Assembly: GCF_013003915.1 (NCBI RefSeq)
Contig: NZ_JABAIV010000011.1
Span: 1 to 64,000, forward strand
Source: Telluria aromaticivorans
Lineage (GTDB): Bacteria; Pseudomonadota; Gammaproteobacteria; Burkholderiales; Burkholderiaceae_D
Reading direction: 5' to 3'
DNA: 64,000 nucleotides
The translations under genes and the position numbers were made by a program. Shown here piece by piece: positions 42,255 to 51,509 of the stretch (position 1 is the stretch's first letter; each line of letters starts with the position of its first letter). The notes beneath the pieces are model-generated. The model was not told the origin of the DNA, did no database searches, and saw only the letters and a list, made by a program, of their open reading frames with translations.

Positions 42255-43253
42255 ATGTACGCCAATCAGCCTGCCGCATGCTCTCATCGTGCTCCGCAAA
42301 TCCTGCAAGATCGAAGAAAATTGCTCCGCAACTCTATTTTTGCCTTGCTGGCAGTGGCCTTGCTGTCGGGGTTTGCGGGCGAGGCCAGCGCGGCGTCCTC
42401 CGACGGCTGCGAAGGCGGCGGATTTACGGTAGCGGGACTGCGGGCCCCACAGGACCGCGACCTCCCCATCGATGCACTCGGCAGTGGCGGTGTCATCACG
42501 GTGCGTGGAAAATACGTCGAGTTCGATATCGATAAAGCGAGCTTCGGCATCTTCAACTACACCCTGACCGGTGCGGCGAACCGCCTCGACATCACTGGCG
42601 GCAGGCGTACGCCGGTCTTCGACAGCAAGCTTCCGGACCACCGCGGCCTGGTGCTGACGGGTGCCGTTGAACTGGAACTGAAAGAAGAATCGCTGCAAAT
42701 CCTGCGCGAGGGGCCGGGACTTACCATGAAAGTCCAGGCCAAGGATTGCGCCCAGGGAGGCGTGTTCCAGATGGAGCCGGAGCGTGCCGACCAGACGGCA
42801 ACCATGTTCACCCATGTGCTGGCCGCGGAAGCGTTCTATTTCGATAACGGCAATTTCAGGCAACGCGAGGGCGACCGTGTCCCTTACAAGGAAACCTTCA
42901 TTACTGTTCCGTCGCGTATCAATTTCGGGAACGATTTTTCGCGCAAGTTCGTAGGGCGCGACAGCGCCCAGGTGGCGGAGCGCATCGATGAATCGAGTTG
43001 CGTCAACCAGATACGCACGCGCACCGGCACCTTCGAAGAAGTCCGTCACTGCGGCCGCCTGTCGCGCTGGATGGTCGCCAGCGGCGGGCGCATGGGCCAG
43101 GTCATGGGCGAAGATGCCGTCGAGGTTGCACCACCGGCGACGACATGCATCAAGAAATGCCAGGCGCGGAACCGCGTTCGTGGGCAAGCCGTGGTATTGG
43201 GCTTCCCGTTCCCGGTTCCGTTCGAGCAGCGCCTGAAGCCACCTCTTCCCTGA
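42255..43253 (+). CDS. Exported protein of unknown function under sigma-54 control
   Basis: A 332-residue protein with a long basic N region, a hydrophobic signal segment (about residues 25-46, ending GEASAASS) and a mature part rich in beta-type segments with several Cys residues (DGCEGG, KDCAQGG, ESSCVNQ, RHCGRL, TCIKKC). No transmembrane anchor follows. AGGAG lies eight bases upstream of the ATG, and a strong terminator follows. I do not recognise a family. Its sigma-54 promoter and its position divergent from an NtrC-type two-component system suggest that it is the output of that system. Confidence 0.82.
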   Translation: MYANQPAACSHRAPQILQDRRKLLRNSIFALLAVALLSGFAGEASAASSDGCEGGGFTVAGLRAPQDRDLPIDALGSGGVITVRGKYVEFDIDKASFGIFNYTLTGAANRLDITGGRRTPVFDSKLPDHRGLVLTGAVELELKEESLQILREGPGLTMKVQAKDCAQGGVFQMEPERADQTATMFTHVLAAEAFYFDNGNFRQREGDRVPYKETFITVPSRINFGNDFSRKFVGRDSAQVAERIDESSCVNQIRTRTGTFEEVRHCGRLSRWMVASGGRMGQVMGEDAVEVAPPATTCIKKCQARNRVRGQAVVLGFPFPVPFEQRLKPPLP

Positions 43254-43372
43254 ACTGCGGACCAGCGCTGCCAGCGGACTGCCCGGTGCGCCGGGCAATG
43301 GACCGCCCTGACTGGCGTGGCATGAAAACCAGCACCAGTTAAGCGTGCCGCTAATCCCCTGGCGTGCACTTA

Positions 43373-43399
43373 AATCCGGCCCCGCGCCGGATTTTTTTT
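43373..43399 (+). terminator. Rho-independent terminator after the exported protein gene
   Basis: AATCCGGC-CCCGC-GCCGGATT followed by a T-run, about 120 bases after the stop codon at 43253. The stretch between shows no gene. Confidence 0.88.
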
Positions 43400-43549
43400 G
43401 GCATGCGTTTTTTCCATGAGAACACAGTGCGCCTGCGGCTTCGGATATCATGATGCATCTGACAACACCGGCTCGACAGCGCAGTTGAAGACTTCTGCAT
43501 CGGAAGTCCCTACCTTGTTCGACGTCGACATTCAAGCAAGCAAAATAGT

Positions 43550-44434
43550 ATGGATAGCCACCCAAGCAAAAAGCAGATTCACTGGAACCCGCGTCCACGC
43601 ACGCGCCCCGGCCTGCACCTGAACACGGAAAAGCTGCCCCACCACCGGCCGGCGATCGCCCAGCTCCAGTTCACGGCGCACGCCATCATGGCAGCGGAGC
43701 GGATCGACGTCAGGGCCATTTCGGGTTTCGAGATCATCGGCAAATCGCCTTTCACGATCCGGCTTGCCGAAGGCGGTATCGCGGCGATCTTCCGCTATGG
43801 CGCCATCGTCTTCTTCAACGCCACCGAGGACGAGAAGGCACACCTGCTGCAAACCGTCTCGCCGCATGCGTCGGGCGCTGCCGACCTGAAGGTGGAGGAA
43901 ACCGCCAGGGTCTGCGTGAGCCCGGACGAAGAAGAAGGCCCGTCGGGCCAGGACATCAAGATCAAGAACGCCGACCGCCTGCGGCTGCAGCTGATCGCCG
44001 AGGTCATGGCCAAGGCGACCATGCTGTCCTTCCAGGAACGCCGGGCCGCGCGCGACTTCGACCTGAGCGAGCCTCTGGCGCGCGACCTGGCGGAGGACGG
44101 ACGCTTTTCCGCGAAACCGTCCGAGCTGCTCAAGACGGTCGGGAACATGCTGCTGGCCGAGAACCGCCTGAACGGCCGCGCCGGAGTGCTCGACCGGCCC
44201 GACCTGCTGTGGGACAACCCAGGGCTGTCGGGCCTGTACGCGCGGCTCGAGGGCGACTACGAGCTGCACGACCGCGCCGCGGCGCTGGACCGCAAGCTCA
44301 CCACGCTGTCCCACACTTCCGAGACGCTGGTGGAAACCATGCGCTACCACAGCTCGCACCGGCTCGAGCAGGCAATCCTGCTGCTCATCTTTGTCGAGCT
44401 GTGCCTGGGGCTGTACGGGCATTTCGGGCGCTAG
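43550..44434 (+). CDS. RMD1/DUF155-family protein
   Basis: A 294-residue protein related to the eukaryotic RMD1/Sif2 (DUF155) family: GAIVFFNATEDEKAHLLQ, the ADRLRLQLIAEVMAKATMLSFQE helix region and the C-terminal coiled-coil and membrane helix (about 272-290, LEQAILLLIFVELCLGLYG). It is expected to be tail-anchored with its body in the cytosol. The biochemical role of bacterial members is unknown. No clear ribosome binding site precedes the ATG. A dispersed repeat begins five bases after its stop. Confidence 0.88.
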   Translation: MDSHPSKKQIHWNPRPRTRPGLHLNTEKLPHHRPAIAQLQFTAHAIMAAERIDVRAISGFEIIGKSPFTIRLAEGGIAAIFRYGAIVFFNATEDEKAHLLQTVSPHASGAADLKVEETARVCVSPDEEEGPSGQDIKIKNADRLRLQLIAEVMAKATMLSFQERRAARDFDLSEPLARDLAEDGRFSAKPSELLKTVGNMLLAENRLNGRAGVLDRPDLLWDNPGLSGLYARLEGDYELHDRAAALDRKLTTLSHTSETLVETMRYHSSHRLEQAILLLIFVELCLGLYGHFGR

Positions 44435-44438
44435 GCGC

Positions 44439-44661
44439 AATGCCGGTCACTTAAGAATCGCCGGTAAATCGTAGGTGGGCAATTTGTACTCAGGCCATTG
44501 GCCTGAGTTACCTTGCCCACGCGTTCAACCAGCGGTAGCACGGATGCGGCGCGGTTCTCCTGCGCTAACTATCACCGCGTTGGCGTTCGTCATTCCGGGC
44601 ATTGCCCGAAATTACCCCGCCCACGCTACGAGTCAGCTGCGGCTCTCACGTGACCAGCATC
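44439..44661. repeat. Full compound dispersed repeat with outer inverted ends
   Basis: The outer ends AATGCCGGTCAC (44439-44450) and GTGACCAGCATC (44650-44661) are imperfect inverted repeats. Inside is the inverted REP pair from GTAGGTGGGC to CCCACGCTACG, with inner stems ACTCAGGCC-ATT-GGCCTGAGT and ATTCCGGGC-ATT-GCCCGAAAT. It shows the complete architecture of about 220 bp. Confidence 0.82.
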
Positions 44662-44701
44662 GGCCACCAGGCCACATGCACTCCCCGACGCCCCGCCTTG
44701 T

Positions 44702-45916
44702 TCAGCACGCGGTCGGCTTCAGGCGCTCGACTTCCAGCCCGAACAGGGGACGCAGGCGGGTACCGGCGACGTTGCCGAAGAAGGCCGCCACCAGCCACAG
44801 CCAGCCATGCAGGCTGCCCGAGACGATGCCGCTGAAATAGGCGCCGATATTGCAGCCATACGCCAGGCGCGCACCGAAACCCAGCAGCAGGCCACCGGCC
44901 ACCGCTGCAAGCAGCGAGCGCAGCGGCAGGCGCCACACCGGTGCATAGCGGCCCGCGAGCGCCGCCGCCGCCATCGCGCCGAGCACGATGCCGATGTCCA
45001 TCACCGAAGTCCGGTCCTGCGAGATGGGCGCCGCCAGCGCGGCGGCATTCGCCTTGGTCGACCAGTAGGCCCAGCTCGCGGTGTCGATGCCGATGCTCGA
45101 TGCCGCCTTGGCGCCCCACAGCGCGAAGGCCGAGGTCACGCCCCATGGCTTGCCCGACAGGGCCAGCGTGGCGAAGTTGAGCACCACCAGTGCAAGCGCG
45201 CCGGCCACCAGCGGCCACGGACCGTGCAGCCATGGCGAGGAATGCGCCGGCTGCAGGTGCGAGGCGACCAGCTGGCCATGGCGGCGCTTCTCGACCACGA
45301 TCGTGATGATGGCGATCAGCGCGAACACGGCCCAGTTCAGCGCCAGCGCCGGCGCCACGCCCAGCGACTTGACCATCGAAATTGGCTCCAGTTGCGGCAG
45401 CGAAGACCAGAACGGCATGTAGGCGGTGGCGATCACCGAGCCGATGATGAAGAAGAGCAGCGTCACGATCATGCGCGTGCTGCCGCCACCCACCGTGTAC
45501 AGCGTGCCCGAAGCACAACCGCCGCCCAGCTGCATGCCGATGCCGAAGATGAAGGCGCCCACGATCACCGAGGTGCCCGCCGGCGAGACCAGCCCGCTGA
45601 CCGGTGTGCCGAACAGCGTGCCTGCCGACAGGGCCGGGAAGAACAGCGCCACGCCGACAGCGAGCATCAGCATCTGCGCGCGCAGGCCGGCGCCGCGGCC
45701 GTCGGCAATGAAGACCCGCCAGGCGGAAGTGAAGCCGAAGGCCGCATGGTAGAGCGCGAGGCCGAGCAGTGCGCCGACCACGAACAGCGCGGACTGGCGC
45801 CAGCCGACGCTATTGGCCAGGTACCACGCGCCCAGAACGATCATGACCAAGGCCACGCCGAGCGGCGCCGGGTTGATGGCGTGACGGGGAAGGACCGGGG
45901 AAGCTGGATGGATCAT
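44702..45916 (-). CDS. YeeE/YedE-family (TsuA-like) sulfur-compound transporter
   Basis: A 404-residue membrane protein with about ten helices made of two similar halves. The conserved Cys motifs are present in both halves: GGGCASGTLYTVGGG and YGCNIGAYFSGIVSG. In characterised TsuA these cysteines relay thiosulfate through the membrane, so thiosulfate or a related sulfur compound is the likely substrate. No TusA-like (YeeD) partner gene follows. The start MIHPASPVLPR is chosen as the nearest ATG before the first helix. Confidence 0.9.
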   Translation of the reverse strand: MIHPASPVLPRHAINPAPLGVALVMIVLGAWYLANSVGWRQSALFVVGALLGLALYHAAFGFTSAWRVFIADGRGAGLRAQMLMLAVGVALFFPALSAGTLFGTPVSGLVSPAGTSVIVGAFIFGIGMQLGGGCASGTLYTVGGGSTRMIVTLLFFIIGSVIATAYMPFWSSLPQLEPISMVKSLGVAPALALNWAVFALIAIITIVVEKRRHGQLVASHLQPAHSSPWLHGPWPLVAGALALVVLNFATLALSGKPWGVTSAFALWGAKAASSIGIDTASWAYWSTKANAAALAAPISQDRTSVMDIGIVLGAMAAAALAGRYAPVWRLPLRSLLAAVAGGLLLGFGARLAYGCNIGAYFSGIVSGSLHGWLWLVAAFFGNVAGTRLRPLFGLEVERLKPTAC

Positions 45917-45978
45917 GCTGGTAGCGCCTGCTGGAGAGAGGCCGTCATTCTCGCGCGTTTCCCGGTTTCCTGCAGGGG

Positions 45979-46016
45979 CTGGCGTGGATGTCCCATGAAA
46001 AACGGCCCTCTCGGGG
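45979..46016. repeat. 38-bp direct repeat, first copy (truncated terminator)
   Basis: Starts CTGGCGTGGATG and ends CCCTCTCGGGG; identical to 46115-46152. It contains only the left arm of the terminator that is complete in the second copy. Confidence 0.85.
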
Positions 46017-46041
46017 TAATGCTGTTCAGCTAGCATGAAAA

Positions 46042-46080
46042 TGTAGGGTGGCCGGCTTCGCCGGCCGCGCGTTCAAATCG
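46042..46080. repeat. Single-unit copy of the dispersed repeat
   Basis: GTAGGGTGGCCGG-CTTC-GCCGGCCGCGCGTTCAAA, one REP unit, located between the two copies of the 38-bp direct repeat. Confidence 0.75.
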
Positions 46081-46114
46081 CCGATGCTCTGTGGCAGATC
46101 ACATCGAAGCTGGA

Positions 46115-46152
46115 CTGGCGTGGATGTCCCATGAAAAACGGCCCTCTCGGGG
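46115..46152. repeat. 38-bp direct repeat, second copy
   Basis: Exact duplicate of 45979-46016, 136 bases away. Here it runs on into the complete terminator hairpin. Confidence 0.85.
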
Positions 46153-46162
46153 CCGTTTTTTT
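46134..46162. terminator. Bidirectional Rho-independent terminator
   Basis: AAAAACGGCCC-TCTCG-GGGCCGTTTTT, 18 bases after the stop codon of the eRF1-like gene on the minus strand. Flanking A and T runs let it act on either strand. Confidence 0.88.
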
Positions 46163-46179
46163 GTCGCACAAGGCGGCAA

Positions 46180-46551
46180 TCAGTTGCTCAGGTCTTCTTT
46201 GGCAAAATACTTGCGCGCGTATTCCAGCAGTTCGCCATCGCTTGGGTGGTCCACCGTCTCGACGCTGACGACCTTGTCGGCGATCCCGGCATGGCTCTTG
46301 TTGAGATGCTTGATGAAGTGGAGCTTTTCCTGGCCTGGACCGACGATCAGGATCTCCTTCGACGGCATCAGCGCTGCGGCCACGTCGTCCATGTAGCCGG
46401 TGCTCTCGACGGCGCGGTTGTTGCCTGGGACGCCATCCTTCTTGTGTTGCGAGGTCGTCTTGATGACTTCGGACTCGGCCGCATTGCGGCTGAAATGGAT
46501 GACATGGGCCTCGGTCTGGTCGAGCCAGACGATTGCGTGGTTTAACGACAT
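46180..46551 (-). CDS. Small eRF1 domain 3-like (translational machinery) protein
   Basis: A 123-residue protein (MSLNHAIVWLDQTEAHVIHFSR start) with the fold pattern of the eRF1 C-terminal domain: a short beta-hairpin at the N terminus, then ILIVGPGQEKLHFIKHLNKSHAGIADKVVSVETVDHPSDGEL split over residues 68-109. Similar stand-alone proteins are annotated as translational machinery proteins, but their role is not established. AGGA precedes the ATG. It stands alone with its own terminator. Confidence 0.75.
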   Translation of the reverse strand: MSLNHAIVWLDQTEAHVIHFSRNAAESEVIKTTSQHKKDGVPGNNRAVESTGYMDDVAAALMPSKEILIVGPGQEKLHFIKHLNKSHAGIADKVVSVETVDHPSDGELLEYARKYFAKEDLSN

Positions 46552-46986
46552 AATGATTTCCTGACGTGGGGGGCTTGCGCAGACCGTGGAACCGGCCCGG
46601 CAATGAGGGAGGGAGCAGCAATGCGCTTTTGCTTTGAAAGCAAGTAGCCGGAGTGTGCGCTGTACTGCATGATCGATCTGTACGGAAGCGAACAGAGGCG
46701 ATCGACGCCAGCGCCTGCGCGGGCTCGGTGAGATTTCGAGGAATTTGAAGTGGCCGCGGTCTGTATCCAGGGCCTTGTTCAATCACCCCTGGAATCGTGC
46801 ACCATGACCTACCGTGAAGTGGAAGCGACCAGATTAAGCTCGATGGGATGACGAGGTAGCGCAATCCTGTACTCCAGGATGCGATTATCGAGCCATTGCC
46901 GGTCGTCGTTGCGGCAGCACAGCGGGAATGAGAGCATCCGGCAATCGCGAACACCGATTGCCCGACTCACCCTCCTCGCCCAGCTG
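46552..46986. other. Gap with no supported gene
   Basis: 435 bases upstream of both flanking genes. The only structure noted is an inverted repeat GGCAATCG (46940-46947) / CGATTGCC (46955-46962), 25 bases before the next start codon. Confidence 0.4.
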
Positions 46987-47409
46987 ATGATGAACATCCA
47001 GACCTTGCATATCGCCCTGGCATTCCTTGCCGCCCTGCCGGCGCTGGGAGGAGAGACGCCGCTGTTTCGCATGACCTCCCATGCGGGAGCACCTGCCGGC
47101 TGGAACCAGCCCGCCATGGTTTTCCAAGAGACCGAACGGCGCGACACATCGTCGACGGTCGAAGCGGTGCAGGTCTCGGGAAGTGCGGCCGCAAAATCGA
47201 TGTTCCTGCTGCGCGGGAGCTGCGCCCTCATGAAGGAACGGAACAAGCAGGGATTCGTCATCGTGCCGCTGTCCAGGCAACCCGTTCGTTTCGCCGTCCA
47301 ATTCGTATCCGACGAGAAGGCCGGTGGCGCGCTTGACCGAGCGATAGCCGAAGGCGCCGTGACCTCGGCAGCCCGATGCGAACTGGTCGAGTCGATGCTG
47401 GCGCGCTAG
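46987..47409 (+). CDS. Small exported protein of unknown function
   Basis: A 140-residue protein with a likely signal peptide (MMNIQTLHIALAFLAALPALGG) and a soluble remainder with two Cys residues (GSCALMK, ARCELV). The ATG is chosen because it gives a normal signal peptide; a longer upstream frame is possible but lacks signs of coding. No ribosome binding site is obvious and no family is recognised. It is convergent with the DUF3616 gene. Confidence 0.6.
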   Translation: MMNIQTLHIALAFLAALPALGGETPLFRMTSHAGAPAGWNQPAMVFQETERRDTSSTVEAVQVSGSAAAKSMFLLRGSCALMKERNKQGFVIVPLSRQPVRFAVQFVSDEKAGGALDRAIAEGAVTSAARCELVESMLAR

Positions 47410-47425
47410 CCGCGCGCTGCGCGCT

Positions 47426-48580
47426 TCACTTGCCCTTGCTGCGCGGCCTGCCGCGCGGCGGCAAGGCAAAGACATCGGCCACCAGGGTGCTCTCGCCGAT
47501 TTGCCGGCTCGGCGATGCCGCATCGTGCACCACCAGCAGCGCTTCCGTGCTGCCGCCGTCGCAGCTGAACAAGGCCATGCCTTCCGGATGATCGACGCCC
47601 TGGCCGAAAGGCAGGTCCAGCACCCGCTCCAGTGCGTCGGCCGGCACCACGCATTCGCTGGCGGGGGCCGCGCCGCCGCGCCAGCACAGCACCGACACCG
47701 GCCCGTCCAGGTCCATGGTCGGCCCGGCCAGCACCAGCAGGTCCTTGCCGCGGATGCACATGTCGCGGATGCCGAGTCCCTTCAGGTCGAGGAAATGCTT
47801 GCGGTACAGCTTTCCCTCGTCATCGACCGGCGCCAGGCGCAGCCAGCCTTCTTCTGCGTCGTCCACCAGCGCCACTTCGATGATCACCGCCCATCCGCGC
47901 AGCACCGGGCCGCGCAGGCCCAGCAGCAGGTGCTTGCCGGCGATGGCGAGTCCCTCGATGTCGAAGCCGTTGTCCTTGCCGGGAATGGCGAGGAAGGGGC
48001 CGAGGTGCTCGTCGTCCTTCAGCAGCGCGGTCAGCTCGTTGCCGTGGGCGTCGCAGCGCAGCATCGCCGCAGAGCGGCGCTTGTCCTTGTGGGTGCTGGC
48101 GCGCGCCAGCGAGGGTGCGCCGTCTTCCTCGACGACCGGGATGCGTCCCAGCAGGTAGCGGTTGCCGTCGGTGCTGACCGAGGCCAGGCGCTTGTGGGCC
48201 TTCTTCACCCCGTCGCCCTCCTTCGGCTGCTTGCGGCGCAGGCTGTGCGAGCCGGTCACCCACAGGTATTTGCCGTCGCTGGCCAGGCCCTCGATATCGG
48301 CCTCGTTGATGTCGTCCGGCGTCTCGCCATGCGGCGGCATCGGCAGGGCAAAATAATCGTGCAGTGCATATTGCCGGTGGCCCTGGGTAAAGCTGCTGCG
48401 GCCGGAGCTGTCCTCCTCGCACAGGCTCAAGCGTTCGATGCTGATGGATTCGTCGTTGGCGACCCAGAGCGTCTGCCCCATGCGCAGCACGACCGACAGG
48501 CCGTCGCGCAATTCCTTGCCGGGACAGAGGTCATCGCGTTCGGGGTGGAATTCGAGCAGGACGATGTTCGAGGGATGCAT
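47426..48580 (-). CDS. DUF3616-family protein
   Basis: A 384-residue protein with repeated beta-propeller-like segments such as LWVANDESISIERLSL, YLWVTGSHSLRRKQ, NGFDIEGLAIAGKHLLLGLRGPV and DLLVLAGPTMDLDGPV, typical of DUF3616. There is no signal peptide. The function is unknown; the propeller may be a binding scaffold. AAAAGGAAG precedes the ATG. It is divergent from ppk with a 259-base gap in which no gene is seen. Confidence 0.88.
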   Translation of the reverse strand: MHPSNIVLLEFHPERDDLCPGKELRDGLSVVLRMGQTLWVANDESISIERLSLCEEDSSGRSSFTQGHRQYALHDYFALPMPPHGETPDDINEADIEGLASDGKYLWVTGSHSLRRKQPKEGDGVKKAHKRLASVSTDGNRYLLGRIPVVEEDGAPSLARASTHKDKRRSAAMLRCDAHGNELTALLKDDEHLGPFLAIPGKDNGFDIEGLAIAGKHLLLGLRGPVLRGWAVIIEVALVDDAEEGWLRLAPVDDEGKLYRKHFLDLKGLGIRDMCIRGKDLLVLAGPTMDLDGPVSVLCWRGGAAPASECVVPADALERVLDLPFGQGVDHPEGMALFSCDGGSTEALLVVHDAASPSRQIGESTLVADVFALPPRGRPRSKGK

Positions 48581-48839
48581 GGGCTTCCTTTTATCGGCGC
48601 TTAACGGCAGGGAGTTCGAATGGGGAACGATACCACGCCGTGCCCGGAATGCCCGCCACCGATGGGCTGACGCCGGCCGGCGTGCGGCAGGCTCCCCGGG
48701 AGCGTCGCACACGGATGGCAGCCCTGCTGGACAGCTTGCGCTATGCTGTACCACAAGGGATCATTCGGGTATCGAAACGACGGGGCCGGGCACGATGTAA
48801 CGAGCCTGTCATATTTGGCAACGACACTGGCATTCTCAT

Positions 48840-51038
48840 ATGAATTCGCGGCGCAAAATGGACAAGAAAGTGAAAGACGAAGAATCGGAAGCCACGCCGC
48901 TGATCGATCGCGGCGCCCAGTTCCTGAACCGTGAACTTTCCCTCCTTGAATTCAACCGCCGCGTGCTGGCCCAGGCCGAGGACGAGCGGGTGCCGCTGCT
49001 GGAACGGCTGCGCTTCCTGTGCATCGTCAGCAGCAATCTGGACGAGTTCTTCGAAGTCCGGGTTGCCAGCCTGCTGGCCCAGCATGCGATCGAACGCGGC
49101 CTGGAACGGATGCCCGAACCCCTGGCCGCCACCCTACTGCGCGCCAGCGAGGAATGCCGCCGCCTGATCGCCCGCCAGTATGGCCTGCTGAACAGCGAGA
49201 TCCTGCCGCGCCTGTCGGAAAACGGTATCCACATGCTGCGCCGGAGCGACCGCAATCCGGCCCAGAAGGCCTGGGTGAAGCAGTATTTCGACAAGGAAGT
49301 CAGGCCGCTGCTCACGCCCGTCGGCCTCGATCCGGCCCACCCCTTCCCGCGCGTGATCAACAAGAGCCTGAACTTCATCGTCGAGCTGTCGGGCAAGGAT
49401 GCGTTCGGGCGCGGCACTGCGATCGCCATCATGAAGGTGCCGCGGGTGCTGCCGCGCGTGATTCGCCTGCCGGACGAATTGTCGGACCAGAAAGGCGCCT
49501 CCTATTGCCTGCTGTCCTCGGTGATCCAGGCCCACTTGCCCGAGCTGTTTACCGGACGCGAAGTGGTCGCCTCGTCGCAGTTCCGGGTCACGCGCAACAG
49601 CGATTTGTGGGTGGACGAAGAAGAAGTCAAGAACCTGCGCCAGGCGCTGCAAAGCGAACTGCACAGCCGCCAGTACGGCTTTGCCGTGCGGCTCGAGGTC
49701 GGCCTCGACTGCCCGGCCCACTTGTCCGGCTTCCTCAGCCAGCAGTTCGGCATCGACGACAGCCGCGTGTTCGCGGTAGACGGCCCGGTCAACATGGGCC
49801 GGCTGCTCGAAATCGTCAATACCAGTTCCCAGCCCGAACTCAAGTTCGCACCCTACGCGCCCGGCTTCCCCGCCAAGCTCAACCCGAACGATATCTTCGG
49901 CACCCTGGCCCGCCAGGACGTGCTGCTGCACCATCCGTTCCAGTCGTTCCAGCCGGTGCTCGATTTCATCCACGCCGCCTCGAGCGACCCCAATGTGGTG
50001 GCGATCAAGCAGACCATCTACCGGGCGGGCATGAATTCCGAGCTGGTGGAAGCCCTGATCAGCGCCGCCCAGCGCGGTAAGGAAGTCACGGTCATCGTCG
50101 AACTGATGGCGCGCTTCGACGAAGAGGCGAACATCAACTGGGCCGAGAAGCTCGAAGCGGCCGGCGCCCAGGTCGTCTACGGCGTGGTCGGCCTCAAGAC
50201 CCATGCGAAAATGGCCCTGGTGCTGCGGCGCGAGGCGAGCGGCCTGCGCCGCTACGCCCACCTGGGCACCGGCAACTACAACCCGGCCACGGCGCGCCAT
50301 TATTCCGACATCGGCCTGCTGACCTCCGACGCCTCGCTGACGGCCGACGTCAACGAAGTCTTCATCCACCTGACCAGCATGACCAAGCCCAAGCAGCTCA
50401 GCTGCATGTGGCTGGCGCCGTTCTCGCTGCAAAAGGAACTGGTGCGCGCCATCCTGCAGGAAGGGGCGATCGCGCGCGAGGGCAAGCCGGGCCGCATCAT
50501 CGCCAAGATGAATTCGCTGACCGACGAAACCGTGATCCGCGCGCTGTACGATGCCTCCTGCGACGGCGTGAAGATCGACCTCATCGTGCGCGGGGCCTGC
50601 TCGCTACGCCCGGGCGTGCCGGGCCTGTCGGCCAACATCAAGGTGCGCTCGATCGTCGGGCGCTTCCTGGAGCACACGCGGATTTTCTATTTCCGCAACA
50701 ACCTCAAGCACGACATCTACCTCAGCAGCGCCGACTGGATGAACCGCAACCTGCTGCGCCGGATCGAAATCACTTTCCCGGTCAGCTCCCCCGCGCTGAA
50801 GAAGCGCCTGCTGCGCGAAGGCCTGCAGCCCTACCTGAACGACAACGTCAGCGCCTGGGAACTGGACAGCAACGGCCAATACCGGCGCCGCAAGCCGCGC
50901 TCCGGGCAAAAGCCCTATGAAGCACAGAAGGCGCTGATGGAGATGCTCGGCGCAAGCGCCAGCGAAGACCCCCAAAAGGAGAACGAACATGGACCTGATC
51001 CTGTGGCGCCACGCCGAAGCCGAAGCCGGGGAGCCTGA
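48840..51038 (+). CDS. ppk: Polyphosphate kinase 1
   Basis: Reversible synthesis of polyphosphate from ATP at the inner membrane. The 732-residue protein has the N domain (FLNRELSLLEFNRRVL), head domain, and two PLD-like C-terminal domains. The autophosphorylated His is His455 (GLKTHAKMALV) and the second conserved His occurs in FLEHTRIFYFRN; YRAGMNSELVEAL contributes to ATP binding. Two ATGs (48840 and 48858) could start it; neither has a strong ribosome binding site. The 3' end overlaps sixA by 50 bases. Confidence 0.96.
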   Translation: MNSRRKMDKKVKDEESEATPLIDRGAQFLNRELSLLEFNRRVLAQAEDERVPLLERLRFLCIVSSNLDEFFEVRVASLLAQHAIERGLERMPEPLAATLLRASEECRRLIARQYGLLNSEILPRLSENGIHMLRRSDRNPAQKAWVKQYFDKEVRPLLTPVGLDPAHPFPRVINKSLNFIVELSGKDAFGRGTAIAIMKVPRVLPRVIRLPDELSDQKGASYCLLSSVIQAHLPELFTGREVVASSQFRVTRNSDLWVDEEEVKNLRQALQSELHSRQYGFAVRLEVGLDCPAHLSGFLSQQFGIDDSRVFAVDGPVNMGRLLEIVNTSSQPELKFAPYAPGFPAKLNPNDIFGTLARQDVLLHHPFQSFQPVLDFIHAASSDPNVVAIKQTIYRAGMNSELVEALISAAQRGKEVTVIVELMARFDEEANINWAEKLEAAGAQVVYGVVGLKTHAKMALVLRREASGLRRYAHLGTGNYNPATARHYSDIGLLTSDASLTADVNEVFIHLTSMTKPKQLSCMWLAPFSLQKELVRAILQEGAIAREGKPGRIIAKMNSLTDETVIRALYDASCDGVKIDLIVRGACSLRPGVPGLSANIKVRSIVGRFLEHTRIFYFRNNLKHDIYLSSADWMNRNLLRRIEITFPVSSPALKKRLLREGLQPYLNDNVSAWELDSNGQYRRRKPRSGQKPYEAQKALMEMLGASASEDPQKENEHGPDPVAPRRSRSRGA

Positions 51039-51450
51039 CGCCAAGCGGGCGCTGACCTCGAAGGGCAGCCGCCACGCGGCGCGGGTGGGGGCCTGGCTGG
51101 CGCAGCAATTGCCGGAGCAATGCCGCGTGCTGGTGAGTCCGGCCAAGCGCTGCCTGCAGACCGCGGACGGGCTCGGGCGCCGCTACACGGTCCACGAAGC
51201 GCTGGACACGGACTCCACGCCCGAACGCATGCTGGAAACCTGCGGCTGGCCGGACCACCGTTTCCCTGCCCTGCTGATCGGCCACCAGCCGCAGCTGGGC
51301 GAACTGGCGGCCCTGATCCTGGCGGGCACCAAGCAACCGTGGAAGATCCGCAAGGCCAGCGTGCTGTGGATCAAGGGCTCGGACGCGGAGGACAATTTGC
51401 CCTTCATCCGGCTGGCGGTGGGTCCGGAGCTGATCGGCAAGCTGCGCTGA
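50989..51450 (+). CDS. sixA: Phosphohistidine phosphatase SixA
   Basis: A 153-residue histidine-phosphatase superfamily protein with the RHG-type motif LWRHAEAE (His8) and the second catalytic His99 (IGHQPQLGELAAL). SixA removes phosphate from phosphohistidine in phosphorelay or PTS proteins. AAAAGGAG lies ahead of the ATG inside the ppk coding region, and the genes overlap by 50 bases, so co-expression with ppk is built in. Confidence 0.94.
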   Translation: MDLILWRHAEAEAGEPDAKRALTSKGSRHAARVGAWLAQQLPEQCRVLVSPAKRCLQTADGLGRRYTVHEALDTDSTPERMLETCGWPDHRFPALLIGHQPQLGELAALILAGTKQPWKIRKASVLWIKGSDAEDNLPFIRLAVGPELIGKLR

Positions 51451-51509
51451 GGGGCAGGCTTCGCTGCAACCCAAGGCTGTTTAATTAGTGAAAAATCCGT
51501 TACGTGGCC

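Noticed and set aside
44807..46033. Plus-strand 408-codon frame opposite the YeeE/YedE gene
   Set aside because: Arg/His/Gln-rich with no hydrophobic or domain pattern; the minus-strand transporter has paired Cys motifs.
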